A DNA stretch of 64,000 bases from Serratia odorifera (lineage in GTDB: Bacteria; Pseudomonadota; Gammaproteobacteria; Enterobacterales; Enterobacteriaceae), in contig NZ_LR134117.1 of the NCBI RefSeq assembly GCF_900635445.1, positions 3,906,001-3,970,000 on the forward strand, read 5' to 3'. The notes beneath the pieces were generated by a model. The model made no database searches, was not told the origin of the DNA, and saw nothing but the letters and a program-made list of their open reading frames with translations. The translations under genes and the position numbers were made by a program. Within the stretch, counting starts at the first letter, position 1. Every line of letters begins with the position of its first letter. Positions 55,941 to 64,000 of this stretch are shown piece after piece.

Positions 55941-56765
55941 TCAAGATGCCAGCCACTGTTTCAGACGAATGGCGTCACTATAGTGACCGTAGCGCTGTTG
56001 CGAACCGAGCAGGATCATGATCACCGGCTGGCCTTTGATCACCGTTCTCATTATCAGACAATGGCCGGCTTCATTGGTAAAGCCGGTTTTTTGCAACTGG
56101 ATTTTCCAGCTTGGGTTATTGATCAAACCGTTGGAACTGCGGTAAACCAACTGCCCGCGGCCGGGACGTACGATCTGCTGTTTGTCGGTGCTGAAGTGTC
56201 GAATGCTCTGATAGCGGTAGGCATTGTTGACCATTTTCAGCAGATCGCGCGCGGTCGAAACATTGCGCGGTGTTAAACCGGTCGGATCGTAAAAGCGGGT
56301 GTGCGCCATGCCGAGGGCGCGGGCTTTCTGATTCATCTTGGCGACAAACGCCCTGCGGCCACCGGGGTAATAACGGCTCAGCGCCGCGGCGGCGCGGTTT
56401 TCCGACGACATCAGGGCGATGTGCAGCATATCACGGCGGCTGAGCGTGGAACCCACCGTTAGCCGCGAATGGGTGTTCTTCAATAAATCGCGGTCTGCGG
56501 CGGTGACTTTCACTCGGTTGCCCATCGGGCGTTTGTTGTCCAGCACCACCATTGCGGTCATCAGTTTGCTTAACGAGGCGATCGGCATACGACGGTTGGC
56601 CTGCTTCTGGTATAGCGTTTTGCCATTGTTGGCATTAACCACCAAAACGGCACGTGAATGCAGTGCCTGTGGGGCAGAGGCGTGGGCAGCGCCAATCAGC
56701 CACAGCTGGCTGAAGAGGGCGAAGAGAACCAATGGGCGACGAAAAAGGGCGTTCAACAATGACAT
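55941..56765 (-). CDS. pbpG: PBP7-like D-Ala-D-Ala endopeptidase (S11)
   Basis: 274-residue periplasmic serine peptidase that cleaves D-Ala-Dap peptidoglycan cross-links. Signal peptide (LVLFALFSQLWLIGAAHASA), then the three penicillin-binding motifs: SLSK (IASLSKLMTAM), SEN (ALMSSENRAAA) and KTG (LQKTGFTNEAG). It is shorter than E. coli PBP7 (about 310 residues), mainly at the C-terminus, so it may be a paralogue rather than the main PbpG. Confidence 0.85.
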   Translation of the reverse strand: MSLLNALFRRPLVLFALFSQLWLIGAAHASAPQALHSRAVLVVNANNGKTLYQKQANRRMPIASLSKLMTAMVVLDNKRPMGNRVKVTAADRDLLKNTHSRLTVGSTLSRRDMLHIALMSSENRAAAALSRYYPGGRRAFVAKMNQKARALGMAHTRFYDPTGLTPRNVSTARDLLKMVNNAYRYQSIRHFSTDKQQIVRPGRGQLVYRSSNGLINNPSWKIQLQKTGFTNEAGHCLIMRTVIKGQPVIMILLGSQQRYGHYSDAIRLKQWLAS

Positions 56766-56939
56766 GGCAACCGTAATATCAACTGTAAGTGGTTAAAAAC
56801 TATCGCCAAGAGTCTGAACAGCAAATGTGGAGAAAATACGGCGACCATGGCAGATTCTGTGTCAAATCATGTCTGTCGCCAGCCAGTGGCGGAGTGGCCT
56901 GCGTCACTGGCTGGCTTTGCACTGCCGCTCGCGGTGGTC

Positions 56940-57869
56940 CTACTGCGCTGCCAGCCGCTGCTCCTCGCCGAGCGCCTCGGTAACCAGATCGCGGAAACGG
57001 CTGACGATCGGTGATTGCTGGTTATGGCGCAGCGCAAGATACAGCGGGGCGCAAAGTTCATCTGCGTCGCTGATGGCGCGATATACGATGCCATCGCCGC
57101 CCAGACGGCGCATCGACGCCGGCACAATCGACAATCCAAGCCCGGCGGCCACCAGGCTGAGGGTAGCCGGTAGGCGCGGGGCTTCCTGTACGATATGCGG
57201 GCTGAATCCGGCGCGATGGCAGGCGGCGAGGATCGCATCATACAAACCCTGGCCTGCCGGGCGTCGATAGAGAATAAACGCTTCATTGGCCAGCGCCGTC
57301 AACGGCAACGGCGAGGGATCAGCTAGCGCCAGAGGGTGCCCGGGCGGTAATGCCACCAGCATGTTTTCCTGCAGCACCGGCTCAATACTCAGGCCGGGAA
57401 TATCGCGCAGCGGTGAACGTACGAATGCGGCATCAAGCCGCTGGTCAATCAGCGCATCCATCAATTCGCCACTGCCCGCTTCCTCCAGTACGGTAGCAAT
57501 GCCCGGCAAAATTTCCCGATAGCGGCGCAGCAGATTGGGGACAAACGGGTGCAGCGCCGCCGAACTGGTGAAGCCGACGGCGATATGCCCCTGCTCGCCA
57601 CGCGCCGCGCGGCGTACCGCCTCGCTGAGTTTTTCCGCCCGCGCCAGCAGCGTCCGGGCTTCATCGAACAGCACATTACCGGCTTCGGTGGGGCGCACGC
57701 CGCGCGGCAAACGCTGCAATAGCTGCACGCCCAGTTGTTGCTCCAAACCTTGCAATAACCGGGTCAGTGGCGGCTGCTGGATAAACAGTCGCTCTGCGGC
57801 GCGGGTAATATTGCCTTCCTCAATCACGGTAACAAACGCTTTCAGCCGGCGCAGTTCGATCATATTCAT
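56940..57869 (-). CDS. LysR-family transcriptional regulator
   Basis: 309 residues: N-terminal winged HTH (RLKAFVTVIEEGNITRAAER, LTRLLQGLEQQLGVQLL) and a C-terminal periplasmic-binding-like effector domain (IAVGFTSSAALHPFVPNLLR). ATG at 57869 (MNMIELRRLK) is chosen over the GTG two codons upstream. It is divergent from the chromate-transporter pair with a 94-base gap and probably regulates it; the effector is unknown. Confidence 0.88.
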   Translation of the reverse strand: MNMIELRRLKAFVTVIEEGNITRAAERLFIQQPPLTRLLQGLEQQLGVQLLQRLPRGVRPTEAGNVLFDEARTLLARAEKLSEAVRRAARGEQGHIAVGFTSSAALHPFVPNLLRRYREILPGIATVLEEAGSGELMDALIDQRLDAAFVRSPLRDIPGLSIEPVLQENMLVALPPGHPLALADPSPLPLTALANEAFILYRRPAGQGLYDAILAACHRAGFSPHIVQEAPRLPATLSLVAAGLGLSIVPASMRRLGGDGIVYRAISDADELCAPLYLALRHNQQSPIVSRFRDLVTEALGEEQRLAAQ

Positions 57870-57963
57870 ACTCACAGGGTATCGTTATAGTGTTTGAAAT
57901 GCATTAGACATCATGTCATGTGCGCGCGCATCATACCAGTCAGCAAAAAATAGCGATGTGAGA

Positions 57964-58539
57964 ATGACAATGTCCCAATCAAACCTGTTAAAAAACAGTC
58001 AAGTAACTGCAGCACCGAGCAATCTTGAACTTTTCTACGGATTTTTAACCCTTGGGCTGATCGGCTTTGGCGGCGTCTTGCCGCTGGCGCACCGGATGCT
58101 GGTAGACGATCGACGCTGGCTGAGCGGTGAGCAGTTCACTGAACTACTGGGACTGTGTCAGTTTTTGCCTGGCGGTAACGTCATTAATCTCTCGGTGGCG
58201 GTCGGTATGGAGTTTCGCGGTCTGCGTGGCGCCTGCTGTGCGCTGTTGGGGCTGATTTGCGCTCCCACTGCGATAGTGGTTGGGCTGGGAGTGGTTTATA
58301 GCCGCTTTCAGCATAATGCCGAGGTACAACACGTGTTCGCCGGGCTGGCGGCGGCGGCTGCCGGTCTGTTGTTGTCTACCGCGCTGAAAATGCTGATACC
58401 GCTGCGCGGGCGCTGGCTGGCATTGGCGGTGGTGGCGCTTTGTCTGATGGCCATTGCCTGGCTGAGATTGCCGCTGTTGCCGACCATGCTGGTAGTGGCG
58501 CCGCTCAGCATCCTGTTGGCGTGGAGAAAATGGCTATGA
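57964..58539 (+). CDS. Chromate transporter family protein, first half (ChrA-like)
   Basis: 191 residues, one CHR domain with about five membrane helices. The family signature appears as FLTLGLIGFGGVLPLAHR, then LCQFLPGGNVINLSVAVGMEF. CHR proteins export chromate or related oxyanions, as one long protein or as a pair of short ones. Here two adjacent genes each encode one domain. The ATG at 57964 is used; 57970 is equally possible. Its stop overlaps the start of the next gene. Confidence 0.85.
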   Translation: MTMSQSNLLKNSQVTAAPSNLELFYGFLTLGLIGFGGVLPLAHRMLVDDRRWLSGEQFTELLGLCQFLPGGNVINLSVAVGMEFRGLRGACCALLGLICAPTAIVVGLGVVYSRFQHNAEVQHVFAGLAAAAAGLLLSTALKMLIPLRGRWLALAVVALCLMAIAWLRLPLLPTMLVVAPLSILLAWRKWL

Positions 58540-59057
58540 TTCCACTATTGATTTCTTTGGCGTTGCTCTTTACCGAGCTCTCGCTGATGGCGTTCGGCGG
58601 CGGTTTTACCATCTTGCCGGAAATGCAGCGTCAGGTGGTCGAAGTGCATCAGTGGATGGATGCGCAGGAGTTTAACACCCTGTTTGCCATGGCGCAGGCC
58701 GCGCCCGGGCCCAATATGATGATTGTACCGCTGATCGGCTGGCACGTTGCCGGCTGGGCCGGTCTGCTGGTGTCGTCGATTGCCAAGTTCGGCCCGTCGT
58801 CGATCGTCACGCTGCTGGTGATGGGTGTTTGGAAACGCTTTAAGGATCGACCATGGCGGCGCAACGTACAGGCTGGGCTGGTGCCGGTGACCGTCGGACT
58901 GGTGGCAGCCAGCGGCGTATTGATTGCCGAGTCGTCCGCCACTGATTGGCACCTGGCGCTACTGATCGTTATCGCCACCGCCGCCGGCATCAACAAACGC
59001 ATTCATCCGTTGTGGGTGCTGGCCGGCGGGGCGGTGTTGGGCTTGCTGTTCGCCTGA
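58530..59057 (+). CDS. Chromate transporter family protein, second half
   Basis: 175 residues, the second CHR domain: LSLMAFGGGFTILPEMQRQV and FAMAQAAPGPNMMIVPLIGW are the matching signatures. It overlaps the first gene by ten bases, with GGAG upstream of ATG 58530, so the halves are coupled and likely act as a heterodimer. The real substrate (chromate, sulfate or another anion) is not shown. Confidence 0.85.
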   Translation: MAMIPLLISLALLFTELSLMAFGGGFTILPEMQRQVVEVHQWMDAQEFNTLFAMAQAAPGPNMMIVPLIGWHVAGWAGLLVSSIAKFGPSSIVTLLVMGVWKRFKDRPWRRNVQAGLVPVTVGLVAASGVLIAESSATDWHLALLIVIATAAGINKRIHPLWVLAGGAVLGLLFA

Positions 59058-59071
59058 ACCAGGCGCTTTTG

Positions 59072-60079
59072 TCAGCGGGCGCTCAGTGCCTTCAGCAGTG
59101 CCTGGTTGAATTTCTCCGGTTCTTCCATCTGCGGCGCGTGCCCCATGCCGGGGAACTCGACCAGGGTGGCATGTGGAATGAGCTGCGCTACCTGTTTGCC
59201 CAGCACGTTGTAATGGCCGAGCAGCGCCTTGACCTCCGGTGGTGCGATATCGCTGCCGATGGCAGTGGTATCGGCGGTGCCAATCATCAGCGTGGTCGGC
59301 GTCTGCAGGTTCTTGAATTCATAATAGACCGGTTGGGTAAAGATCATGTCGTAGATCAGCGCCGAGTTCCACGCCACCCGCTGTTTGCCCGGACCGTTGT
59401 TCAGACCGGCGAGCATATCCACCCAGCGATCGTACTGCGGCTTCCAGCGGCCAACGTAGTAGGTTTTCAATTCGTACTGCTTGATGCCTTCGGCCGAGGT
59501 TTTCAGTTCACGCTGGTACCACTGGTCAATGCTACGCCACGGCACGCCTTTGGCTTTCCAGTCTTCCAGCCCAATCGGATTGATCATCACCAGTCGCTGG
59601 GTGGCTTGCGGGTACATCAGCGCGTAACGGGTCGCCAGCATGCCGCCCGTTGAATGACCAATCACCGTCACCTTGTCGATTTTCAGTTTTTCCAGTAGCG
59701 CGTGGGTATTTTGCGCCAGTTGCTGGAAGCTGTACTGATAATACGCAGGCTTGGTGGAGGTGCAAAAACCGATCTGATCCGGCGCGATCACCCGGTAGCC
59801 AGCACGGCTTAGCCCCTTGATGGTGTCTTCCCAGGTTGCGCCGCAGAAATTCTTGCCGTGCATCAGTACTACCGTCTGACCGTTCGCTTCCCCGCTGGGG
59901 GCCACGTCCATATAACCCATGCTCAACGATTGGTTTTGCGAACTGAAGGTGAATTTTTGCAACGGATAAGGATAGTGGAAGCCTTCCAGCTCCTGACCGT
60001 ATTTTGCGGCGTCATCGGCGGCGGCGCCAAAGGAAATCAACGCGCCCAACAGCAGGGCGCAACGGGAAATTCTCAGCAT
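59072..60079 (-). CDS. Exported alpha/beta hydrolase
   Basis: 335 residues with a signal peptide (ISRCALLLGALISFGAAA) and an alpha/beta hydrolase domain. The nucleophile elbow is VIGHSTGGMLATRYAL, the oxyanion region VVLMHGKNFCGATWEDTI, the catalytic acid probably in MIGTADTTAIG and the His in FPGMGHAPQMEEPEKF. It acts in the periplasm or outside; the substrate is unknown. AAGGACTTCAGA precedes the ATG. Confidence 0.88.
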   Translation of the reverse strand: MLRISRCALLLGALISFGAAADDAAKYGQELEGFHYPYPLQKFTFSSQNQSLSMGYMDVAPSGEANGQTVVLMHGKNFCGATWEDTIKGLSRAGYRVIAPDQIGFCTSTKPAYYQYSFQQLAQNTHALLEKLKIDKVTVIGHSTGGMLATRYALMYPQATQRLVMINPIGLEDWKAKGVPWRSIDQWYQRELKTSAEGIKQYELKTYYVGRWKPQYDRWVDMLAGLNNGPGKQRVAWNSALIYDMIFTQPVYYEFKNLQTPTTLMIGTADTTAIGSDIAPPEVKALLGHYNVLGKQVAQLIPHATLVEFPGMGHAPQMEEPEKFNQALLKALSAR

Positions 60080-60157
60080 TCTGAAGTCCTTATAAAAAAG
60101 CCAACGAGACCCTGAGTATAATGCCTCACGGCGGATTGTCTGCCGGTATAGGGCTTA

Positions 60158-61060
60158 TCAGGCATTTTTTCGCCGCAATAGCGCAAAGTGGCGCGGTTTT
60201 GAAAACATCACCAGGTTACCCAGCAGGATCAGACACAGTCCAAACACCGCGTTCGGACGCCATTGATAACCTTCGTACAGGGTGGAAATGGTCAATGCCA
60301 CCAGTGGGAACAGCAGGGTGCTGTAGGCCGCGGCACCGGAGCCGATACGACCCAGCAGGCTGAAATAGGCGGCGAAGGCGATTACCGAGCCAAAGATGGC
60401 CAGATAGAATAACGAAGCCAGGTAGCGGATATCCCAGCTAATCTGTAGCGATGATCCTTGTGCGACGGCGACCGCGCCCATCAATAGCGCACCGTAAGTC
60501 ATGGCATACGTATTGGTTGACAGTATATCCAGACCGCGCCGTTGGTGCCGGCTGCTGATCATATTGCCCAGCGAAAATCCGTAGGTGCCCAACGCGCTCA
60601 GACCGATGCCCTTCAGCAGTTCCGGCGCCATTTGATTGGCCGCCAGATCGTGCCAGAACAGGGCAATGATGCCGGTCAGACCCAGCAGTGCGGCAGGCAG
60701 CAGCGTCGCACTGGGACGTTGGCGAAAGAAGATCATGCTGTTGAGTGCGTTGAACAGTACCGCCATGGAAAAGATCACCGACGCCAAGCCGCTGCTGATG
60801 TAGCCGGCGGCCTGATAGAAGCAGTAAAAGTTGAAGCCGAATACACAACACCCCTGCAGCAGGCAAAACAGGTGGTCGCGTACGCTGATGCTACGCAGCC
60901 GGCGCAGCAGCAACAGCGCTGCCCACATCGTCAACGCGGCCAGCAGGAAACGGTAGCTGATGGATAGCGCAATGGCGACCGATCCCTCCTGCTGAAGGGT
61001 AATGGCAATCCAGGTGGTGCCCCAGATCAGCACCACGGCAAGGTAAAGCAACGCGTTCAT
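60158..61060 (-). CDS. EamA/DMT-family permease
   Basis: 300 residues with ten predicted membrane helices in two EamA repeats (YLAVVLIWGTTWIAITLQ; IGLSALGTYGFSLGNMIS). Such permeases export amino acids, nucleobases or other metabolites. It is divergent from an AraC regulator with a 168-base gap, which probably controls it. The C-terminus is basic (SKPRHFALLRRKNA). Confidence 0.88.
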   Translation of the reverse strand: MNALLYLAVVLIWGTTWIAITLQQEGSVAIALSISYRFLLAALTMWAALLLLRRLRSISVRDHLFCLLQGCCVFGFNFYCFYQAAGYISSGLASVIFSMAVLFNALNSMIFFRQRPSATLLPAALLGLTGIIALFWHDLAANQMAPELLKGIGLSALGTYGFSLGNMISSRHQRRGLDILSTNTYAMTYGALLMGAVAVAQGSSLQISWDIRYLASLFYLAIFGSVIAFAAYFSLLGRIGSGAAAYSTLLFPLVALTISTLYEGYQWRPNAVFGLCLILLGNLVMFSKPRHFALLRRKNA

Positions 61061-61228
61061 GTTTCACACTCCAGGATAAAGAGTGCTGATTATCCACCGT
61101 GCCCGGGGCCGCGGCTTTCAACGGGTTGCGCCACTTGCATATTCTTGCGCATTTTTGGCTCCGTCGACTGGTGCGCCTGAGCGGCAGCCTTTAAACTGAC
61201 ACGGTTTTCACTGCGTGCGGGGCTGATT

Positions 61229-62101
61229 ATGTCGAAATACCAGGCGTTTGAAACGCTAAGGCAACACAAGGCCCGGCTGCATCAGCATCTGCTGCTGGGG
61301 TCAGGGGTAGAACTGGCGGCCTGGTCGAATTGCGACGATCGCATCACGCAGGAGAGCGCCGATCACCATACGTTGAGCCTGTACGTGGCCGACGGTTATG
61401 AATGCTACCAAAAAGTGCCCGGCGGTTGGCGCAATGGCGGCGGGCCGGACCGCTTCTGTATTATGCCGCGCCAGTATGAATCGACCTGGGACGTGCGCAG
61501 CGATCTGTCATTCGTGCATCTCTATTGCACCGATCGTCATCTGCGCCAACTGGTTGAACAAACCTGGGATCGCAGCCCGTCCTCAATCAACGTCGAACAA
61601 AAAGCCTTTGGCGAAGATGCGCAAATTACGCTGCTGTACCGCCAGTTTCTGCTCAATGTGGATTGGCAGGACCGAGCCAATCATCTGGCGTTGAGTAGCG
61701 CCAGCAGCATGCTGATGGCGCATGTGATCCAGCATTACACCCACCTGCAATGGCGGTTGCCCACGGTGCGCGGCGGGTTGGCGCCGGCGGTGCTCAAGCG
61801 GGTGACCGATTTTATCGCCAGCCATCTGGAGCAACCGTTGCTGTTAATCGATCTGGCGGCGCTGGCGGGCTTGAGCGAATTTCATTTCGCCCGGATGTTC
61901 AAGCACGATACCGGTCTGGCTCCGCATCAATATGTGATGCGGGCGCGGCTGCAGCAGGCAGAAAAGCTGCTGCGTCACAGCCCGTTGCCGTTAACACAGA
62001 TCGCGCTGGAATGCGGCTTCAGCTCCGCCAGTCATTTCAGCAACCGCTTCAAGCAGGCCTACGGCCATACGCCGCAATCGCTGCGCCGAGCACGCGATTA
62101 G
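61229..62101 (+). CDS. AraC-family transcriptional regulator
   Basis: 290 residues: an N-terminal cupin-like sensing domain (LSLYVADGYECYQKVPGGWR) and a C-terminal pair of HTH motifs (LLIDLAALAGLSEFHFARMF and LTQIALECGFSSASHFSNRF) with the family tail GHTPQSLRRARD. The likely target is the divergent EamA permease gene. The inducer is unknown. Confidence 0.9.
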   Translation: MSKYQAFETLRQHKARLHQHLLLGSGVELAAWSNCDDRITQESADHHTLSLYVADGYECYQKVPGGWRNGGGPDRFCIMPRQYESTWDVRSDLSFVHLYCTDRHLRQLVEQTWDRSPSSINVEQKAFGEDAQITLLYRQFLLNVDWQDRANHLALSSASSMLMAHVIQHYTHLQWRLPTVRGGLAPAVLKRVTDFIASHLEQPLLLIDLAALAGLSEFHFARMFKHDTGLAPHQYVMRARLQQAEKLLRHSPLPLTQIALECGFSSASHFSNRFKQAYGHTPQSLRRARD

Positions 62102-62103
62102 CG

Positions 62104-63315
62104 TTACGCATTATCCTCTTCCACCGCCGCGTACAGCCGCTGCAGAATATCAGGAAACGCCGATTGTACCCGGTTCCAGCTCGGGACAAACGGTTTGTTC
62201 TCGCCGGGATTCTCGGTAAATGCCTGACCGGCATGGGAAATGACGTTCGAAAACAACTCGACCGCCGACTCTTCGCTATGGCGGTCGAAGGTAAGTCCGT
62301 TCATTTTGGCATCGTGTTCAAAGGCGTCGATCATATCCAGTGCGGTGCGGTAATAGGTGGCGCGCAGCACGCGGAATGAATCTGCAGTTACGTTGACGCC
62401 TTGAATGGCCAATTTGCGATACAGCGCTTTGGTGATATCCGCCGCCATGCGTTGCAGACCGCCGCTCGGATCGTTTCCGACACGGGTTGATGCTTATGGT
62501 CATAATTGTCGGCGATATCCACCTGACAGATGCGGTTGGTCGCAGTATTACGGTGTATTTCCGACAGTACGCCGATCTCCAGCCCCCAGTCGCTGGGAAT
62601 ACGCAGATTATTGAGGATATGACTACGCATGGCGAATTCGCCGGAAAGCGGGTAGCGATAGCTGCGTAGATAATCGAGGAAATCGGAGTTGCCATACACT
62701 TTTTGCAATGACTTCAACAGCGGGAAGACCAGCAAGCGACCGACCCGGCCATTCAGTCTGCCATTGGCGACGCGCGCATAATAGCCTTTGCAGAAGTCGT
62801 AGTGAAAATGGGGATTGGCTACCGGATACAGCAGGCGAGCCAGCATCTGACGATCGTAAGTGACGATGTCACAATCATGCAACGCTATGCAACTGCTGCG
62901 ACGCGACGCCAGCGTATAGCCGACGCAGAACCAGACGTTACGGCCTTTACCCGGTTCGCTGGGGCCAGCCCCTCGCTGCCCAGCTGTTTGGCGATGGCCT
63001 GCAAGCGCGGGCCATCGTTCCACAGAATACGGTGTCGTTGCGGCAGGCGTGAAAGAACGATTTGGCATGTTCGAACTGCTGGCGGTCGGCGCGATCCAGG
63101 CCGATGACGATTTCCTCCAGGTAGGGCACCTGCGCCAGCGTGTTGATAATGTTGTCCAGCGCCGGTCCTTCCAGTTCCGAATAAAGCGAAGGCAATATCA
63201 ATCCCATGGTATTGCGGCCGGAAAACACCTGCAGCTCATACTCCAGCTCCGCCAAATCGCGGCGAGTGAGATTATGGAAATTGGTAATGATGCCATCCTG
63301 ATAAAAGTCACTCAT
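62104..63315 (-). CDS. Glucosyl-3-phosphoglycerate synthase family glycosyltransferase (three -1 frameshifts as read)
   Basis: GT81-like enzyme that joins NDP-sugar to 3-phosphoglycerate, the first step to glucosylglycerate or mannosylglycerate. Sugar-nucleotide motif ALHDCDIVTY and YRYPLSGEFAMRSHIL are visible. Missing bases at about 63029 (ILWNDGPRLQAIAKQLGSEG), 62961-62964 (GLAPSEPGKGRNVWF) and TTT 62473-62475 (QPVSENDPSGGLQRMAADIT) break it into four pieces. Corrected length is 404 residues. ATG at 63315 (MSDFYQDGIITNFHN) follows GGGAGAACTGAAC and overlaps the end of the phosphatase gene by eight bases. The sugar is not determined. Confidence 0.82.
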
Positions 63316-64000
63316 GTTCAGTTCTCCCGTCTTCACTGCCCATCAGAAAATGATCCAATCCTTCACGCCAACCTGCCGGTCCCGGCTGGCGCGTGCGGTA
63401 TAGCTGGCCGGGAAAATCTCCGGGTAGCGCCAGCGGCCTGGTCTGCTGACCACGGATCAGCACCGCGTAATCGGTAGCGTGCAATAAGGAAATGTCGTTT
63501 GGCCCATCGCCGAGACTGAGCGTGGTGAAAGGTTGGCACTGTTGCCGTTGGTAGTATTTGGTCAGCCAGCGAGCGGCATTGCCTTTGCTGACCTCGCGGC
63601 CCATCACGTGGTAAAAGCGACCGCCGCGCGTCAAGGTCAGACCGCGCAGCGCCAGCAGCGTCTGGAAAGTCTCCAGCTGCTGGTCGCTGCCAGACCAGCG
63701 GATTGGTTCGGAGCCGGCGCGCTGGCGCGCCAGATGCGCTTCCGACAAGGTCAGTCCGGTCCACTCGGCCACCGTCGCGTCGTCGACGTCGGCAAAGCCG
63801 CTGGAAGGCAAAGCCGGTTTGCTGGCGCAGTTGATCCAGCGCCGCCAGCAGGCTGGGGTAATCCGCGCCGAACAGTTGGGTATCCTGTTGCCAGAAGGCA
63901 GGAAACACGATTTGCGCACCGTTTTCGGCAATGAACGGCAGTGCGCTCAAGCCGAGTTGCTGTTGCAGTTGCTGCACCTCTGCCGCCGTTTTGCTGGTGG
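63308..64000 (-). CDS. yedP: Mannosyl-3-phosphoglycerate phosphatase-like HAD protein (5' end outside window, one +1 frameshift)
   Basis: HAD-superfamily phosphatase of the MpgP/YedP group, expected to dephosphorylate the product of the adjacent synthase. The C-terminal motif LSLGDGPNDISLLHATDYAV holds the metal-binding Asp pair, and TSKTAAEVQQLQQQ near the window end is motif II. An extra base near 63800 (FAFQGFADVDDATVAEWTGL restored) splits it. The start, with the nucleophile Asp, lies beyond 64000. The name follows the family; the YedP symbol is tentative. Confidence 0.8.

Noticed and set aside
1..64000. CRISPR arrays, tRNA or rRNA genes, IS elements, prophage
   Set aside because: Looked for repeated spacers, cloverleaf-like sequences, transposase motifs and integrases on both strands; none seen.

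Overview
The window is a stretch of enterobacterial chromosome, most likely Serratia. Gene order matches the E. coli psp - tyrR - mpaA - mppA - zntB/fnrS - ydbK - hslJ - ldhA - ydbH - hrpA - asr - rstAB - ydgH - pntAB - uspE - fnr - ogt backbone, with Serratia/Yersinia-type additions: ycjXF directly behind pspD, fabV, and an olsF-type bifunctional acyltransferase. Base composition is GC-rich (roughly 55-60% by eye). No rRNA, tRNA, IS element, prophage or CRISPR array was seen. The genus is inferred from gene content and synteny only.

Layout. 1-5.7 kb: the 3' end of a WbaP-like sugar-phosphate transferase, then the phage-shock locus: pspF divergent from a sigma54-driven pspABCD-ycjX-ycjF cluster. 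6-16 kb: tyrR, tpx, ycjG and mpaA (murein peptide recycling), a quinone-oxidoreductase-like gene, an unrecognised acidic protein, mppA, zntB, the small RNA FnrS with an FNR box, a VOC protein and ttcA. 16-27 kb: nifJ (pyruvate:flavodoxin oxidoreductase), an emrE-like pump, ydbJ, hslJ, ldhA, ydbH-ynbE-ydbL (envelope phospholipid transport) and azoR. 27-41 kb: hrpA, ydgD, a 26-residue membrane peptide (ydgU-like), asr with a likely RstA box, an alpha/beta hydrolase, an M32 carboxypeptidase, rstBA, folM, an unrecognised small gene, ydgI and ydgH. 41-49 kb: pntAB, fabV, uspE, fnr and ogt. 49-64 kb: olsF, an N-formylglutamate amidohydrolase, a YcgR-like PilZ protein, an 84-residue protein plus amidotransferase plus pdxK divergent from a PtsJ-like MocR regulator, a PBP7-like endopeptidase, LysR with a two-gene chromate transporter, an alpha/beta hydrolase, an EamA permease divergent from an AraC regulator, and a glucosyl-3-phosphoglycerate synthase / phosphatase pair cut by the window end.

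Functionally the window is rich in anaerobic and stress control. FNR, its small RNA FnrS, and the fermentative genes nifJ and ldhA lie together. RstAB lies near a likely target, asr. PspF controls the membrane-stress cluster.

The most striking property is the quality of the reading frames. At least 22 single-base frameshifts interrupt 13 otherwise well-conserved genes, mostly at short homopolymers. Correcting them restores family-typical lengths (exactly E. coli length for PspC, 119 aa, and YcjX, 465 aa). This looks like indel errors in the sequence rather than gene decay, and I annotate those genes over their full corrected extent. I did not find a clearly new multi-gene system. The best unexplained items are the vitamin B6 cluster with an unassigned amidotransferase, a candidate minus-strand small RNA near 22.75 kb, and several strong intergenic palindromes.
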